The notes under the pieces are model-generated. The model had not been told where the DNA came from, ran no database searches, and saw only the letters and a program-made list of their open reading frames with translations. Below are positions 26,177 through 35,162 of a stretch of DNA of 64,000 nucleotides, piece by piece. Made by a program: the position numbers and the translations under genes. The stretch's first letter is position 1. Each line of letters starts with the position of its first letter. The stretch is from Ruminococcus sp. (lineage in GTDB: Bacteria > Bacillota > Clostridia > Oscillospirales > Acutalibacteraceae): NCBI GenBank assembly GCA_017457955.1, contig JAFTGL010000012.1, positions 124,001 to 188,000 on the forward strand, in the 5' to 3' direction.

Positions 26177-27286
26177 CTATATGATTCTGTACATCCTGCC
26201 CTTATCGGCTTTGACGAGACCTTCCAATTCCAACTCGGTCAAAGCCCGAAGAACGCTGCTCATCGGCAGTCCTGCGGCGGATGCGATACTATCTATATGG
26301 ATCGGTTCGGCGGTAATGCAGTGATAAACCTTTTTCGCATCCTCCGAAACGTCAATGTCTTTTTTATGGACGGGTATCTCCTCCACGATATCATCCGGCT
26401 CTCCCTCGATACGGTACTGCGGATAATAAGAGGTGATATCCGTGAAATCGGTCACGGGTACCGCGCCGTCTTTAATCAGCGCGTTGGTTCCCAGCGAATA
26501 AGGCGAAGTGATGTTCCCCATCACGGCGAACACGTCACGGTTCTGCTCCATCGCGGTCCTGGCAGTGATCAGCGAACCGCTCCTCAGACCCGCTTCCACC
26601 ACCAGCACGCCGTCGGAAAGCCCCGAGATAATACGGTTGCGTTCGGGAAAAGTGTGCTTGCCGGGCGGATAGTCGGGCGGGTACTCGGAGATGACCGCTC
26701 CGTGCTCCGCGATCGCCTTGCGCATCGAGGCGTTGCCCATCAGATAAGGAAAGTTGATACCGCAGCCGAGAACGCAGACGGTCGTACCGCCGGCTTGAAG
26801 AGCCGCGGTATGGCTGATGCTGTCTATGCCGATCGCGCCGCCGCTGACGACGATCACGCCGACCTTCGCCAGAGACCCCGCTATCACGCTGCAGGTCTTC
26901 TTGCCGTAAACGGTAGCGTTGCGCGTACCGACCACGGCGATACCGAGGTGATCGGAGAAATCGGGCATATGCCCTTTCATATATAATACCGCGGGCGGGT
27001 CATCAATATCCATGAGCTTTTCGGGATATCCGGGGTCGTCCAAGGACAGAATACTGATCCCCAGCTCATTACAGCGGGAGATCACTTCATACGCCTTGGA
27101 GAGCGGGACGCGTTCCAAAGCGGAAATATCCTTGCTGTTCAGCACGCCCGACAATCTCCACTCTGCTTCACCGCCGTTGTAGAAATCGGCAATATCGGGA
27201 TAAAGGGACGCAAGTGCTTTGCACTTAGGCGTGCTGTAGCCCAGCGCCATAGATAACCAGATAAAATACTTTGTCGCGTTTGTCAT
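26177..27286 (-). CDS. dprA: DNA-processing protein DprA
   Basis: DprA loads RecA on incoming single-stranded DNA during natural transformation; it is widespread also in organisms not known to be competent. The Rossmann-like core shows GTRNATVYG and SGGAIGIDSISH, with RNRIISGLSDGVLVVEA. An N-terminal HhH/SAM-like region and a C-terminal winged-helix (about residues 310-369) complete it. Its ATG overlaps the SpoU methylase stop by four bases, and topA follows 24 bp later, as usual. Confidence 0.95.
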   Translation of the reverse strand: MTNATKYFIWLSMALGYSTPKCKALASLYPDIADFYNGGEAEWRLSGVLNSKDISALERVPLSKAYEVISRCNELGISILSLDDPGYPEKLMDIDDPPAVLYMKGHMPDFSDHLGIAVVGTRNATVYGKKTCSVIAGSLAKVGVIVVSGGAIGIDSISHTAALQAGGTTVCVLGCGINFPYLMGNASMRKAIAEHGAVISEYPPDYPPGKHTFPERNRIISGLSDGVLVVEAGLRSGSLITARTAMEQNRDVFAVMGNITSPYSLGTNALIKDGAVPVTDFTDITSYYPQYRIEGEPDDIVEEIPVHKKDIDVSEDAKKVYHCITAEPIHIDSIASAAGLPMSSVLRALTELELEGLVKADKGRMYRII

Positions 27287-28068
27287 TTCATCATTTCCCA
27301 GATGATAATACCCGCGGCGGCGGAAACGTTCAGCGACTCCGCTTTGCCGCGCATAGGGATATAGAGCTTATGGGTACAGGCTTTGATCGTCTGCTGTGTC
27401 AGACCGTTGCCCTCATTGCCGACGACCGCGAGAATTGTTCCGTCAAAGTCACAGGCGTTCAGGGACACGGAGTCCTTGTCAAGCACAGCCGCATAAGAGA
27501 CGCCGAACGTATTGAACCGTCCAATAAACGCGGGCAGGTCATCGGTGATCGTAAAAGGCAGACGAAATACCGCGCCCATACTGCCGCGGGCAACCTTAGG
27601 CGAATAAACGTCGCAGCAATCGCGCGTGAGCACGACCGCGCCGATCCCCAGCGCCTCGGCAGTTCTCAATATCGTGCCGAGGTTGACAGGATCCTGCACG
27701 GTTTCCAAAGCCAACACTTTTCCATTATCCTTAATTTTATCAAAGTCAAGGCTTTTGTCAAGTCTTTTTATGACAAATAACACTCCCTGTGGGGTCTTGG
27801 TGTCCGAGACAGCACTAAATATGCTGTCTTTCAACAGATAACTCTCTCCCGCGCGAGCAGTCGCATCTGCAACAAACCCGCCGTTTTTCTCCGCAAAGCT
27901 CTCGGAAAAATACGCGGACACGACCTCTGCCCCGCTTTGGAGCGCGTCAAAGCAAAGCCGTAAGCCCTCCGCGGCAAAAACGCCCTCTTCCCTGCGGAAG
28001 GATGCGGAAGCGGATAGCTTTTTCAGATATTTGATTCTTTTATTTTCTTTTGAAGAAATAATCTCCAT
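27283..28068 (-). CDS. SpoU/TrmH family RNA 2'-O-methyltransferase
   Basis: SPOUT-fold methyltransferase acting on rRNA or tRNA ribose. The N-terminal substrate-binding domain (ENKRIKYLKKL) and the three C-terminal knot motifs are visible: VQDPVNLGTILRTAEALG, AVVGNEGNGL and PMRGKAESLNVSAAAGI. A longer frame starts at 28095 inside the upstream gene, but the ATG at 28068 has GGAG six bases upstream and matches the family. The RNA target cannot be deduced; RlmB- or TsnR-like proteins are alternatives. Confidence 0.92.
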   Translation of the reverse strand: MEIISSKENKRIKYLKKLSASASFRREEGVFAAEGLRLCFDALQSGAEVVSAYFSESFAEKNGGFVADATARAGESYLLKDSIFSAVSDTKTPQGVLFVIKRLDKSLDFDKIKDNGKVLALETVQDPVNLGTILRTAEALGIGAVVLTRDCCDVYSPKVARGSMGAVFRLPFTITDDLPAFIGRFNTFGVSYAAVLDKDSVSLNACDFDGTILAVVGNEGNGLTQQTIKACTHKLYIPMRGKAESLNVSAAAGIIIWEMMK

Positions 28069-28094
28069 GTTTGACTCCGTTATTAAAGTATTCA

Positions 28095-29576
28095 TTAACC
28101 ATAGAAAGACAGCGCGTTGATCAGCGCGAAGGCGATCATCAAAAACAACACCATCGCGATATGGAGCTTTTTCTTATCCACGACCAAGCCTGCCAGCTCT
28201 CTGAGGAACGCGTTCGGGAAGAAATACCATTTTGTCTTTGCAGATATCCCCTGCGCGTTTTGCAAGCCCACTTTCTTTGAAAGGATATAGCCGCGGAACA
28301 CATGGTAATTTGTCGTGGCGAAAGCCGCATTATATGTATCCTGTGTATCCGCTTCGATCACCTGTTTTGAGAACTGCACGTTCTGCATAGTGTTGACGGA
28401 GCGATCCTCTTTCAGAATCTGTTCCTCGGGAACTCCCTGCTGTAACAGATAGCGCTTCATCGCTTCGCTCTCGGAGATTACCTCGTCACTGCCCTGTCCG
28501 CCCGAGGGGACGAACTTGACGCTCCTGCCGGTTTTTTCAACCTGTCTGCGCGCAAAATCCAGCGCCGCGTCAACACGACCGCGGAGCAGCGGCGTCAGCG
28601 TGCCGTCGGAGCGGATCGCACAGCCGAGGATCGCGATGTAATCGCGGTCAAACGCCGGCTGACGGCGCGACGCCTTCCACGCGCTGATGATCGTTGAAAA
28701 CAGCATGCAGACAAAATAACTGATAACGATGGAAACACCGCTCGAGATGCTGGTGAAGATCCTGCCGTGCTCGGAAGATCCGCTGGAGTTGGCGTCGAAG
28801 AAGTGATTGACGATCATCCCAGCCAGCCACATTACGCCCAATATCGCGCCCAGCAGATTGACGACTCTGAAGCCCTCTCTGCGGATCAGTACAAGATTGC
28901 TGACCGTTACCGCGATCGAAAAGATGACCATGAACGGCGCACTGACAAAGGAAAAGAGGTTTCCGAAGGAGGCAAAAACAGATAAAAATGAACCGAACTC
29001 GATCTCAAACAGATTGACGATGAATCCCCCGGCAGAGATCGAACTCGCGAACAGCACAATTCCCAGATCGATGATGGTAAAAAGCGCGATACCGCCGCAG
29101 GCGACCATGCTGTAGCCGAAGTCACCTTTTCTCAGATACCTGACGTACATTACCGACATAAACACCGCTGTCAGGACAATGTCGAAAAACAGTACGGCGA
29201 TCACCACGCCGCTGCCGCTGAAGTTCAGCGCGGGATCCATCGCGAAGATCGTCCCGAAGGGACCGTTATAGAATCGGATCAGATCATAATAATAGTTATT
29301 TTCCTCTTCATTGCTCACCGAATTGATTCCAAGGCAATCATACCCCATACGCAAAGGCTTGACGGTCAAGGCGACCGTATCGTCATCCACACGGATATCC
29401 GTCACTTCAACATTGTTGTTATCCAAGGAGAAAGTGAGATCGGAAGCGCTAAGAGCGTTGACGTTATACCTCTCGGCATGATACTCCCGTGCGGAAAAGC
29501 AGGTAAAGACCAAAGCGAACAATATGCTGATCAATATAAATATACTGAAAATAAAAAATGGCTTTTTCATGGTCAT
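28095..29576 (-). CDS. Polytopic membrane protein with YdcF/DUF218 domain
   Basis: The protein has 493 residues. After a first membrane helix and a short outer loop, several more helices run to about residue 305. The DUF218 (YdcF/SanA/ElyC-like) domain follows at about residues 310-460, with YIAILGCAIRSDGTLTPLLRGRVDAAL, the PSGGQGSDE loop, and the SVNTMQN and TTNYHVFRG motifs. A final membrane helix closes the protein. DUF218 proteins are linked to envelope maintenance, but substrates are unproven. A second ATG two codons in (29570) is better spaced from AAGGAA. It lies after the rplT terminator and may be read through. Confidence 0.8.
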   Translation of the reverse strand: MTMKKPFFIFSIFILISILFALVFTCFSAREYHAERYNVNALSASDLTFSLDNNNVEVTDIRVDDDTVALTVKPLRMGYDCLGINSVSNEEENNYYYDLIRFYNGPFGTIFAMDPALNFSGSGVVIAVLFFDIVLTAVFMSVMYVRYLRKGDFGYSMVACGGIALFTIIDLGIVLFASSISAGGFIVNLFEIEFGSFLSVFASFGNLFSFVSAPFMVIFSIAVTVSNLVLIRREGFRVVNLLGAILGVMWLAGMIVNHFFDANSSGSSEHGRIFTSISSGVSIVISYFVCMLFSTIISAWKASRRQPAFDRDYIAILGCAIRSDGTLTPLLRGRVDAALDFARRQVEKTGRSVKFVPSGGQGSDEVISESEAMKRYLLQQGVPEEQILKEDRSVNTMQNVQFSKQVIEADTQDTYNAAFATTNYHVFRGYILSKKVGLQNAQGISAKTKWYFFPNAFLRELAGLVVDKKKLHIAMVLFLMIAFALINALSFYG

Positions 29577-29592
29577 CTTTCCTTAAGGGATT

Positions 29593-29630
29593 TTACGATA
29601 ATATAAAAGCGTTTGGGATGACCCAAACGC
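29593..29630 (-). terminator. Rho-independent terminator of infC-rpmI-rplT
   Basis: Minus-strand hairpin with 9-bp perfect arms (29609-29617, 29622-29630), a 4-base loop, then TTTTATATTAT. It lies 14 bp downstream of rplT. Confidence 0.88.
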
Positions 29631-29643
29631 AGTTATAGCTTTT

Positions 29644-29994
29644 TTATGCGTTTTTGACCTGCTCTACAAGAGCGGTGAAAGCGGCGGGATCAGAGATAGC
29701 GATCTCGGACAGAACCTTGCGGTTCAGGGTGATGCCGGCTTTCTTCAGACCGTTCATGAAGCTGGAATAGTTGGTGCCGTTGAGCTTGCAGGCGGCAGAG
29801 ATACGGGTGATCCACAGTCTGCGGAAATCTCTCTTCTTCTGCTTACGGCCGATGTAAGCGTAGTTACCGCTCTTCATCACCTGCTGCTTCGCCATCTTGA
29901 AGTGCTTGGATTTTGCACCGTAATAGCCCTTTGCGAGCTTTAATACTTTCTTTCTTCTCTTGCGAGTCATCATCGCGCCTTTAATACGTGCCAT
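29644..29994 (-). CDS. rplT: 50S ribosomal protein L20
   Basis: A 116-residue basic protein needed early in 50S assembly. It starts [16 protein letters not shown] and shows the [12 protein letters not shown] and [11 protein letters not shown] segments. In Gram-positives and E. coli L20 represses its own operon by binding an mRNA leader. It is the last gene of infC-rpmI-rplT and is followed by a terminator. CGGAGGT precedes the ATG. Confidence 0.98.
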   Translation of the reverse strand: MARIKGAMMTRKRRKKVLKLAKGYYGAKSKHFKMAKQQVMKSGNYAYIGRKQKKRDFRRLWITRISAACKLNGTNYSSFMNGLKKAGITLNRKVLSEIAISDPAAFTALVEQVKNA

Positions 29995-30034
29995 TTATAT
30001 TACCTCCGAAAATTCTTAGTTAATAGTCCAGCGA

Positions 30035-30232
30035 TTATTTGTAGGGGATCAGGCGCTTAACCTGTGCTACATTGGTCTTGTCGGCGACAGTAGTCTGTCT
30101 CAGACCTCTCTTACGCTTGGTGGTCTTCTTGTTCAGGATATGGCTCTTATTCGCGTGAGCGCGGATAACTTTACCGTTCTTGCTCAGTTTGAAGCGCTTT
30201 TTCGCGCCGCTGTGTGTTTTGATCTTAGGCAT
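30035..30232 (-). CDS. rpmI: 50S ribosomal protein L35
   Basis: A 65-residue very basic protein starting [17 protein letters not shown], the L35 signature. A longer frame from 30358 is spurious: its 42 extra residues lie over the end of infC. AGGAGG precedes the ATG at 30232. It lies between infC and rplT. Confidence 0.98.
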   Translation of the reverse strand: MPKIKTHSGAKKRFKLSKNGKVIRAHANKSHILNKKTTKRKRGLRQTTVADKTNVAQVKRLIPYK

Positions 30233-30260
30233 ATTAATAATCCTCCTTTTAATACGTTTG

Positions 30261-30779
30261 TTACTTGGTGGGCTTAGGAGCCAGGAACATGAGCATCTGG
30301 CGGCCTTCGAGCTTTGCGGGACGTTCGATGTTGGCAACCTCCGCGCATGCGTCGGCAAACTTTTTCATCGTGTCATAGCCAAACTCCGAGTGACCCATCT
30401 CACGACCGCGGAAGCGGATAGAAACCTTGACCTTATCGCCGTGTGCAAAGAACTTCATCGCGTTCTTTAATTTGGTGTTAAAGTCGTGTGTGTCGATATT
30501 GAGGGATAACTTGATCTCTTTGACGTCGACGGTATGCTGGTTCTTTCTCGCCTCTTTCTCGCGCTTCGCCTGCTCAAAGCGATACTTACCGTAGTCCATG
30601 ATCTTACAGACAGGCGGCGTCGCCTGGGGAGCGATCTTCACGAGATCGAGATTCTTTTCATCCGCGATATGCTGGGCGTCCGCAGCCGACATAATGCCGA
30701 GCTGTGCGCCGTCAGGGCCGATTACGCGTAACTCTTTGTCACGAATTTCCTCATTGATCTGAGGTTCCTGCTTGCTAAT
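30261..30779 (-). CDS. infC: Translation initiation factor IF-3 (ATT start)
   Basis: IF-3 keeps 30S subunits free and checks initiator tRNA/start codon pairing. The N-domain begins [20 protein letters not shown] and the C-domain carries [17 protein letters not shown] and [12 protein letters not shown]. No ATG/GTG/TTG fits: GGAGG is nine bases upstream of ATT at 30777-30779, and the family N-terminus starts right there. Use of AUU in infC is well known and lets IF-3 repress its own translation. It gives 172 residues. The longer frame to 30914 runs into the structured leader. Confidence 0.95.
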   Translation of the reverse strand: MSKQEPQINEEIRDKELRVIGPDGAQLGIMSAADAQHIADEKNLDLVKIAPQATPPVCKIMDYGKYRFEQAKREKEARKNQHTVDVKEIKLSLNIDTHDFNTKLKNAMKFFAHGDKVKVSIRFRGREMGHSEFGYDTMKKFADACAEVANIERPAKLEGRQMLMFLAPKPTK

Positions 30780-31094
30780 GTGTAAGCACCTCCAAATTGT
30801 GTTAGAGAACAAGAAACGCGGACAGATGGCTCCGTCCGCGTACAATACTAAAGAACAGGGATAACTCCCCTTAAGTATTGACCCGTGCAGACGACACCCC
30901 ACAGGTGAAAGCACTTGCTGTACTCAAATAAAATAACAGACAATCTTTGGGCTGAATTTGTGTTCTACTTCGTCATCAGTCTCAACAGGCGGCGAGCCTG
31001 TAATCGACTTCTTCCTCGTATAACGCAAATTCATCTGCCAAATCTTATTCTGCTCTTTTATTTGAGTGCAGCAATCCGCTTTACTTTGTTTTCG
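30780..31094 (-). ncRNA. infC-rpmI-rplT mRNA leader, probable L20-type attenuator
   Basis: About 315 nt of transcribed leader. Visible on the minus strand: a hairpin around 30988-31004 (ACAGGC/GCCTGT arms); a longer stem around 30843-30880 (CAATACT/AGTATTG outer arms with an inner AGGG/CCCT); and a GC-rich 7-bp stem (30817-30823/30834-30840) followed by TTTCTTGTTC, resembling an intrinsic terminator just ahead of the infC ribosome site. Ribosomal protein L20 controls this operon through such leaders in Firmicutes; that this RNA belongs to that class is inference. Confidence 0.65.
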
Positions 31095-31100
31095 TTATGT

Positions 31101-31129
31101 ATTATAATATCTTCCATATTGTTTGTCAA
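31101..31129 (-). promoter_or_regulatory. Sigma-A promoter of infC operon
   Basis: Perfect consensus on the minus strand: TTGACA (31124-31129), 17-bp spacer, TATAAT (31101-31106). The predicted start is near 31094, leaving a long leader before infC. Confidence 0.92.
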
Positions 31130-31213
31130 GAATTATTTTTACAAAAAAATGTATTATGATAGTAAAAGTTTGAATGTTACACTGAAAAAATGTGTTATAT
31201 AGGAGAAGATAAC

Positions 31214-32308
31214 GTGCAATATCAACCTCAGCAGCAATACCAATATCCCCCGCAGCCGTATCCTCAGCAGCAGGGTTATCCGATACAGCATTACCCGCCT
31301 CGGGCGTATCCTGTGCAGCGCTATATGCCGCCGCAGATGACGCCTGAGCAGTACAGACTGCATGAATATGAACGCAAGCTCAGGAGCACCGTTAACAGTC
31401 TGGGGACGCTTATGCTGATCTTCTTCGGATTGGAGTTCATCATCGCGCTTACTGCCGATTTCATCTTGTTAGCGTTCGGCATGGAAAACGAGCTGTACGA
31501 AATGAGCCCGCTGTACCTTTTGGAAAACGGCATGATCTCTTCGCTGATCTTCTTTTTCAGCGGCTTGATATACTGTCTGATAAAACGCCTGCGTTTTGCA
31601 GATATTTTTCCTTTTGAGAAAATAAAAGGCTCTTATTTGGCACAGTTGTGTGTGATCGGTCTGAGCTTTTCGCTGATGAGCAACTATGTCGTCGATCTCG
31701 TCAACAACACCTTCGGGCTCTTCGGGATCGAGAACACCGGCGGCTCCTTTGACGTCGGCAGCGAGCCGAATGTGCTCATCTACTTCCTGACGGTAGCGAT
31801 CCTGCCCGCGTTCGCGGAGGAATTCGCTTTCCGCGGGATCGTGATGGGATCGCTGAGACCGTATTCTGAGGGGCTGGCTATCCTGGTTTCCTCGGCGACC
31901 TTCGCGCTGATGCACGGCAATTTTGTCCAGCTGCCGTTCACCTTCTGCTGCGGTCTGGTGTTCGCGTTTATCGACATCAAGACCAACTCCCTGCTCCCTT
32001 CCATTATTATACACTTCTTTAACAACGGACTATCCGTACTGTTTGATATCCTGACTTCCTACGGGATCATGAATGACGCCACAGCCAATCTTTGCTACGG
32101 GCTGATTTTTGTCGTCACCGGTATTCTGTCATTTATTTTCCTCAAGAGAATTATCTCCCGTGACGACGGCAGTCTGTTCCGTCTGAAAGACGGCAATGAC
32201 GTTATCCCCTATAAAAGCAAAATCAAATCTGCCGCTACCTCCCCCACTCTCATTGTTTTCGCGTCATTCATGATTTTATATTGTGTTTGGACTCTGGTTG
32301 CGGCATGA
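31214..32308 (+). CDS. CPBP family intramembrane glutamic protease
   Basis: A 364-residue polytopic protein of the CPBP/CaaX-protease (Abi) family. The first 50 or so residues are a cytoplasmic tail rich in Gln, Pro and Tyr (repeated YPPQP-like steps). About eight membrane helices follow. Catalytic motifs are seen: EEFAFRG near residue 200, HGNF, and HFFNNGLS. Substrates are unknown; relatives in lactic acid bacteria confer bacteriocin self-immunity. An ATG at 31190 opens the frame, but AGGAG eight bases before the GTG at 31214 marks the real start. tadA overlaps its stop (ATGA). Confidence 0.88.
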   Translation: MQYQPQQQYQYPPQPYPQQQGYPIQHYPPRAYPVQRYMPPQMTPEQYRLHEYERKLRSTVNSLGTLMLIFFGLEFIIALTADFILLAFGMENELYEMSPLYLLENGMISSLIFFFSGLIYCLIKRLRFADIFPFEKIKGSYLAQLCVIGLSFSLMSNYVVDLVNNTFGLFGIENTGGSFDVGSEPNVLIYFLTVAILPAFAEEFAFRGIVMGSLRPYSEGLAILVSSATFALMHGNFVQLPFTFCCGLVFAFIDIKTNSLLPSIIIHFFNNGLSVLFDILTSYGIMNDATANLCYGLIFVVTGILSFIFLKRIISRDDGSLFRLKDGNDVIPYKSKIKSAATSPTLIVFASFMILYCVWTLVAA

Positions 32309-32748
32309 CGGACAAAAGATGGATGGAACGGGCGCTCGAGCTCGCGCAGGAAGCCTATGACGACGGCGAAGTGCCTGTCGGCGCGGTCGTCGTGCGCAAA
32401 GGTGAGATCGTCGGCGAGGGCAGGAACCGCCGCGAAAAAGGAAAAAACGCGCTCTACCACGCAGAGCTGGAAGCGATTGACAGCGCCTGCAGGCGTTTAG
32501 GCGGATGGCGGCTGTGGGAATGTGAGCTGTACGTCACGTTGGAGCCATGTCCGATGTGCGCGGGCGCGATCGTGAATGCGCGCATCCCGCAGGTGTACTT
32601 CGGCGCGTACGATAAGAAAAACGGCTGCTGCGGCTCCGTCGCGGATATCCTCAGCCTGCCCCTCGCGTTCCATCCCGCCTATGAGGGCGGTATCATGGAG
32701 GAAGAGTGCAGTCGGATCCTGAGCGATTTTTTCAAACGATTAAGGTGA
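32305..32748 (+). CDS. tadA: tRNA-specific adenosine deaminase TadA
   Basis: Deaminates A34 to inosine in tRNA-Arg(ACG). Zinc/catalytic motif HAE is at residues 52-54 and PCPMC at 81-85 (Cys82, Cys85), with proton-shuttling Glu54. The 147-residue length is normal. The frame could begin at 32281, but the ATG at 32305 overlaps the previous stop by four bases and gives the family N-terminus. It forms a three-gene plus-strand unit with the CPBP protease and the comEA-like gene. Confidence 0.95.
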   Translation: MTDKRWMERALELAQEAYDDGEVPVGAVVVRKGEIVGEGRNRREKGKNALYHAELEAIDSACRRLGGWRLWECELYVTLEPCPMCAGAIVNARIPQVYFGAYDKKNGCCGSVADILSLPLAFHPAYEGGIMEEECSRILSDFFKRLR

Positions 32749-32751
32749 GCT

Positions 32752-33084
32752 ATGAAGCTGTTCAAAAACGGTGCCGTGATCCTCATTATCAGTATATGCG
32801 GTCTGCTGGCAATCGTCGGCGCGGAGATCTATCTTGATACATTAAAGACACAACCCTATACGCCGCAGGAGATCGCGCAGTTGGGATATCAGCGTATCAA
32901 TATCAACACCGCCTCGGCGGAAGAGCTTGCGGCTCTGCCCTCACTGACCAAAAAGCAAGCGAGAAACATTGTGGATCACCGCGAGGAAAACGGCAGTTTC
33001 TCAGACATTGAAGAGCTGTTGAATGTGAAAGGGATCGGAGAGACCACCTATCGGCGCATTGAGGCCTACATTACAGCAGAATAA
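32752..33084 (+). CDS. ComEA-like helix-hairpin-helix DNA-binding protein
   Basis: A 110-residue protein with one N-terminal membrane helix (about residues 8-28) and a ComEA-type double helix-hairpin-helix domain at about residues 47-108 (ININTASAEELAALPSLTKKQA, then LLNVKGIGETTYRRIE). ComEA binds double-stranded DNA outside the membrane during natural transformation. The SLBB domain of B. subtilis ComEA is missing, so this is a short version. No comEC or comEB is adjacent. It starts three bases after tadA and ends before a strong terminator. Confidence 0.88.
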   Translation: MKLFKNGAVILIISICGLLAIVGAEIYLDTLKTQPYTPQEIAQLGYQRININTASAEELAALPSLTKKQARNIVDHREENGSFSDIEELLNVKGIGETTYRRIEAYITAE

Positions 33085-33099
33085 CCATTGATACAACAA

Positions 33100-33132
33100 A
33101 GCACTTCGGCGTTATACCGAAGTGCTTATCTT
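33100..33132 (+). terminator. Rho-independent terminator after comEA-like gene
   Basis: Perfect 10-bp arms (33100-33109, 33117-33126), a 7-base loop, then TATCTTTTTA. The convergent gene downstream ends at 33134; the hairpin may also stop transcription from that side although the opposite U-tract is poor. Confidence 0.88.
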
Positions 33133-33133
33133 T

Positions 33134-34393
33134 TTATTCGCTGATTTTCTCAACTTCCTGCGCCGCCAGCATGACGCTGAGCTTGGCGGTAGCGAAGGAG
33201 ATACCTCCCTGCAAGTACACGGCGTACGGCTCACGCAGAGGACCGTCGGCGGAGATCTCGATGGAGGAGCCGAGGGTGAAGGCGCCTGCCGCCATGATGA
33301 CCTCGCTGTCGTAGCCGGGCATCGGCGAGGGCTGGGGAGTCACAAAGCTGTCGATCGGAGAGCCGCTCTGGATACCGCGGCAGAAGGCGCACAGCTTCTC
33401 CGGAGTACCGAGGGTGATGACGTCGATGATATCGCCGCGCGTCGTCTGATAAGACGGCTCGACGTCGTAGCCGAGCACCTCGAACAGTGCCGAAGCAAAC
33501 ACAGCCGTTTTGACCGCTTCAATGGACGCGATGGGTGCATTATAAGCGCCGAGATACATCTCGCGCAGTACACCGAGGGTACAGCCAAGCTCTCTGCCCG
33601 TTCCGGGTGAGCTGAGACGGTAGGAGCACAGCTCAATAAGATCCGCGCGACCGGCGATATAACCGCCTGTCGGGGCGATCCCGCCGCCCGCGTTCTTGAT
33701 CATCGAGCCTGCCATGATATCGACGCCGACACTCAGCGGCGACTCATACTCCGTGAACTCGCCGTAGCAGTTGTCGAGCATAATGACCGTATCGGGTGAC
33801 AGGGGCTTGACGATCTCGCAAATCTCTTTGATCTCTTTGATACGCAGAGAGGGACGGCACGCGTAGCCCTTAGAACGCTGGATATATACCATTTTCGGCT
33901 TCTTTTCCGAGACCGCCTTGCGGATACCTTCAAGGTCGACCGTGCCGTCAGGAAGAAGATCGACCTCGCTGTATTTCACCCCGAAATCGACGAGTGATCC
34001 GCTGCACTCGGTAATGCCGATCACGGGCTGGATGGTGTCGTAAGGCGTGCCGGTCACACAGAGCATTTCATCGTCCGGACGGAGCATACCGAACAGCGCG
34101 ACCGTCAGGGTATGCGTACCGCTCATAAAGTTGTGGCGCGCAAGCGCATCCTCGGCGTCGAAAACATAGGCGTAGATCTTGTCGAGCGTATCTCTGCCGC
34201 GGTCGTCGTAGCCGTAGCCCGTAGAGCCCGCGAACATGCTCTCGCTGACATGATACTGCTGAAACGCTTTGAGCATTTTCAGCTGGTGATACTCCTTGAT
34301 CCGCTCCAGCTCGGCGAAATGCTCCGCGCACATTTCCATCGCCCGATCGGCGGCGTTTCTGATCTTTTCATTGATTTCAAACAGGGATTTCAT
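33134..34393 (-). CDS. Methionine gamma-lyase family PLP protein (aluminium-resistance type)
   Basis: A 419-residue fold-type I PLP enzyme of the Cys/Met-metabolism group often labelled aluminium resistance protein or methionine gamma-lyase family. The PLP lysine is probably in GSMIKNAGGGIAPTGGY near residue 240, and the Asp holding the pyridine nitrogen is in VIMLDNCYGEFTE. True substrates are unproven. A longer frame to 34609 is spurious; AGGAG five bases before the ATG at 34393 fixes the start. It shares direction with the GNAT and murD genes. Confidence 0.88.
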   Translation of the reverse strand: MKSLFEINEKIRNAADRAMEMCAEHFAELERIKEYHQLKMLKAFQQYHVSESMFAGSTGYGYDDRGRDTLDKIYAYVFDAEDALARHNFMSGTHTLTVALFGMLRPDDEMLCVTGTPYDTIQPVIGITECSGSLVDFGVKYSEVDLLPDGTVDLEGIRKAVSEKKPKMVYIQRSKGYACRPSLRIKEIKEICEIVKPLSPDTVIMLDNCYGEFTEYESPLSVGVDIMAGSMIKNAGGGIAPTGGYIAGRADLIELCSYRLSSPGTGRELGCTLGVLREMYLGAYNAPIASIEAVKTAVFASALFEVLGYDVEPSYQTTRGDIIDVITLGTPEKLCAFCRGIQSGSPIDSFVTPQPSPMPGYDSEVIMAAGAFTLGSSIEISADGPLREPYAVYLQGGISFATAKLSVMLAAQEVEKISE

Positions 34394-34406
34394 ATACTCT
34401 CCTATA

Positions 34407-35126
34407 TTATAAAAACAATTCTTTGAATTCAGCGGCGATTTCGAATCCCGAATTCTGATAAAACCGCGTATTCTGCTCGCTTGCGCTGAATACATAGGTC
34501 TCTCTCCCCTGTCCTTTGATACGGGAGGCAAGGGTACGCACCAGCTCGCGGGAGAGACCTCTCCTGCGATAGTCGGGATGGGTCGCGACCGCGCCGATGA
34601 TCGCGGCATATTCCGTCTCGGAAACCGTCATCACGGAAGAAGCTAATGTATCGTCAATCTTTGTGCCGATCACCATGCACTTACCGAGGTTCCTGCGATG
34701 GGTCACATCGGACAGAAAGCTCAGGTAGGGCGGTACACGGAAGATCTCGCTCTGACAGGTCAACAACAGGTCATATACCGCTTTGGAATCAGGTTTATAT
34801 ATTTCTAAATTGAAATTATAGTCATCATCCGAATACCGCAAAACCTGTCCCGCAATAACATATTTCGCAGACAGATCAAGGCTGTAAACAGCATTGAAAG
34901 TCACCGCTCCCGCGCCTTGGAAATGCAGGAAGGCTGCGATCTCTTCGAGGTCGGAATCATCCGTCAGGTACAGGCTGAACTTGTCCTCAAAGCGGGAGAT
35001 CAGCGATACGGGCTTATCATTTAATATCTGCACCCAATAGCCGACAAAATCATACCCCGTGCCGTAGCTCTCAAAGAGCGACAACACGCGGGTATAAAAA
35101 GGATCGGGAGATTGTAAAACATACAA
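34407..35126 (-). CDS. GNAT family N-acetyltransferase
   Basis: The C-terminal GNAT domain is clear: IIGAVATHPDYRRRGLSRELVRTL is the acetyl-CoA-binding motif and FYQNSGFEIAAEF the last strand-helix. The N-terminal half (FYTRVLSLFESYGTGYDFVGYW) resembles uncharacterised clostridial acetyltransferases. The start is uncertain: the frame is open to an ATG at 35231 inside murD, but the first 35 codons cover a palindromic repeat (35163-35217). TTG at 35126 gives the natural-looking N-terminus LYVLQSPDPFYTRV and about 239 residues, although its ribosome site is weak. The substrate is unknown. Confidence 0.75.
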   Translation of the reverse strand: MYVLQSPDPFYTRVLSLFESYGTGYDFVGYWVQILNDKPVSLISRFEDKFSLYLTDDSDLEEIAAFLHFQGAGAVTFNAVYSLDLSAKYVIAGQVLRYSDDDYNFNLEIYKPDSKAVYDLLLTCQSEIFRVPPYLSFLSDVTHRRNLGKCMVIGTKIDDTLASSVMTVSETEYAAIIGAVATHPDYRRRGLSRELVRTLASRIKGQGRETYVFSASEQNTRFYQNSGFEIAAEFKELFL

Positions 35127-35162
35127 TTCTGATTCGGTTTCTCGGCTTTGCCTCGCACAATT

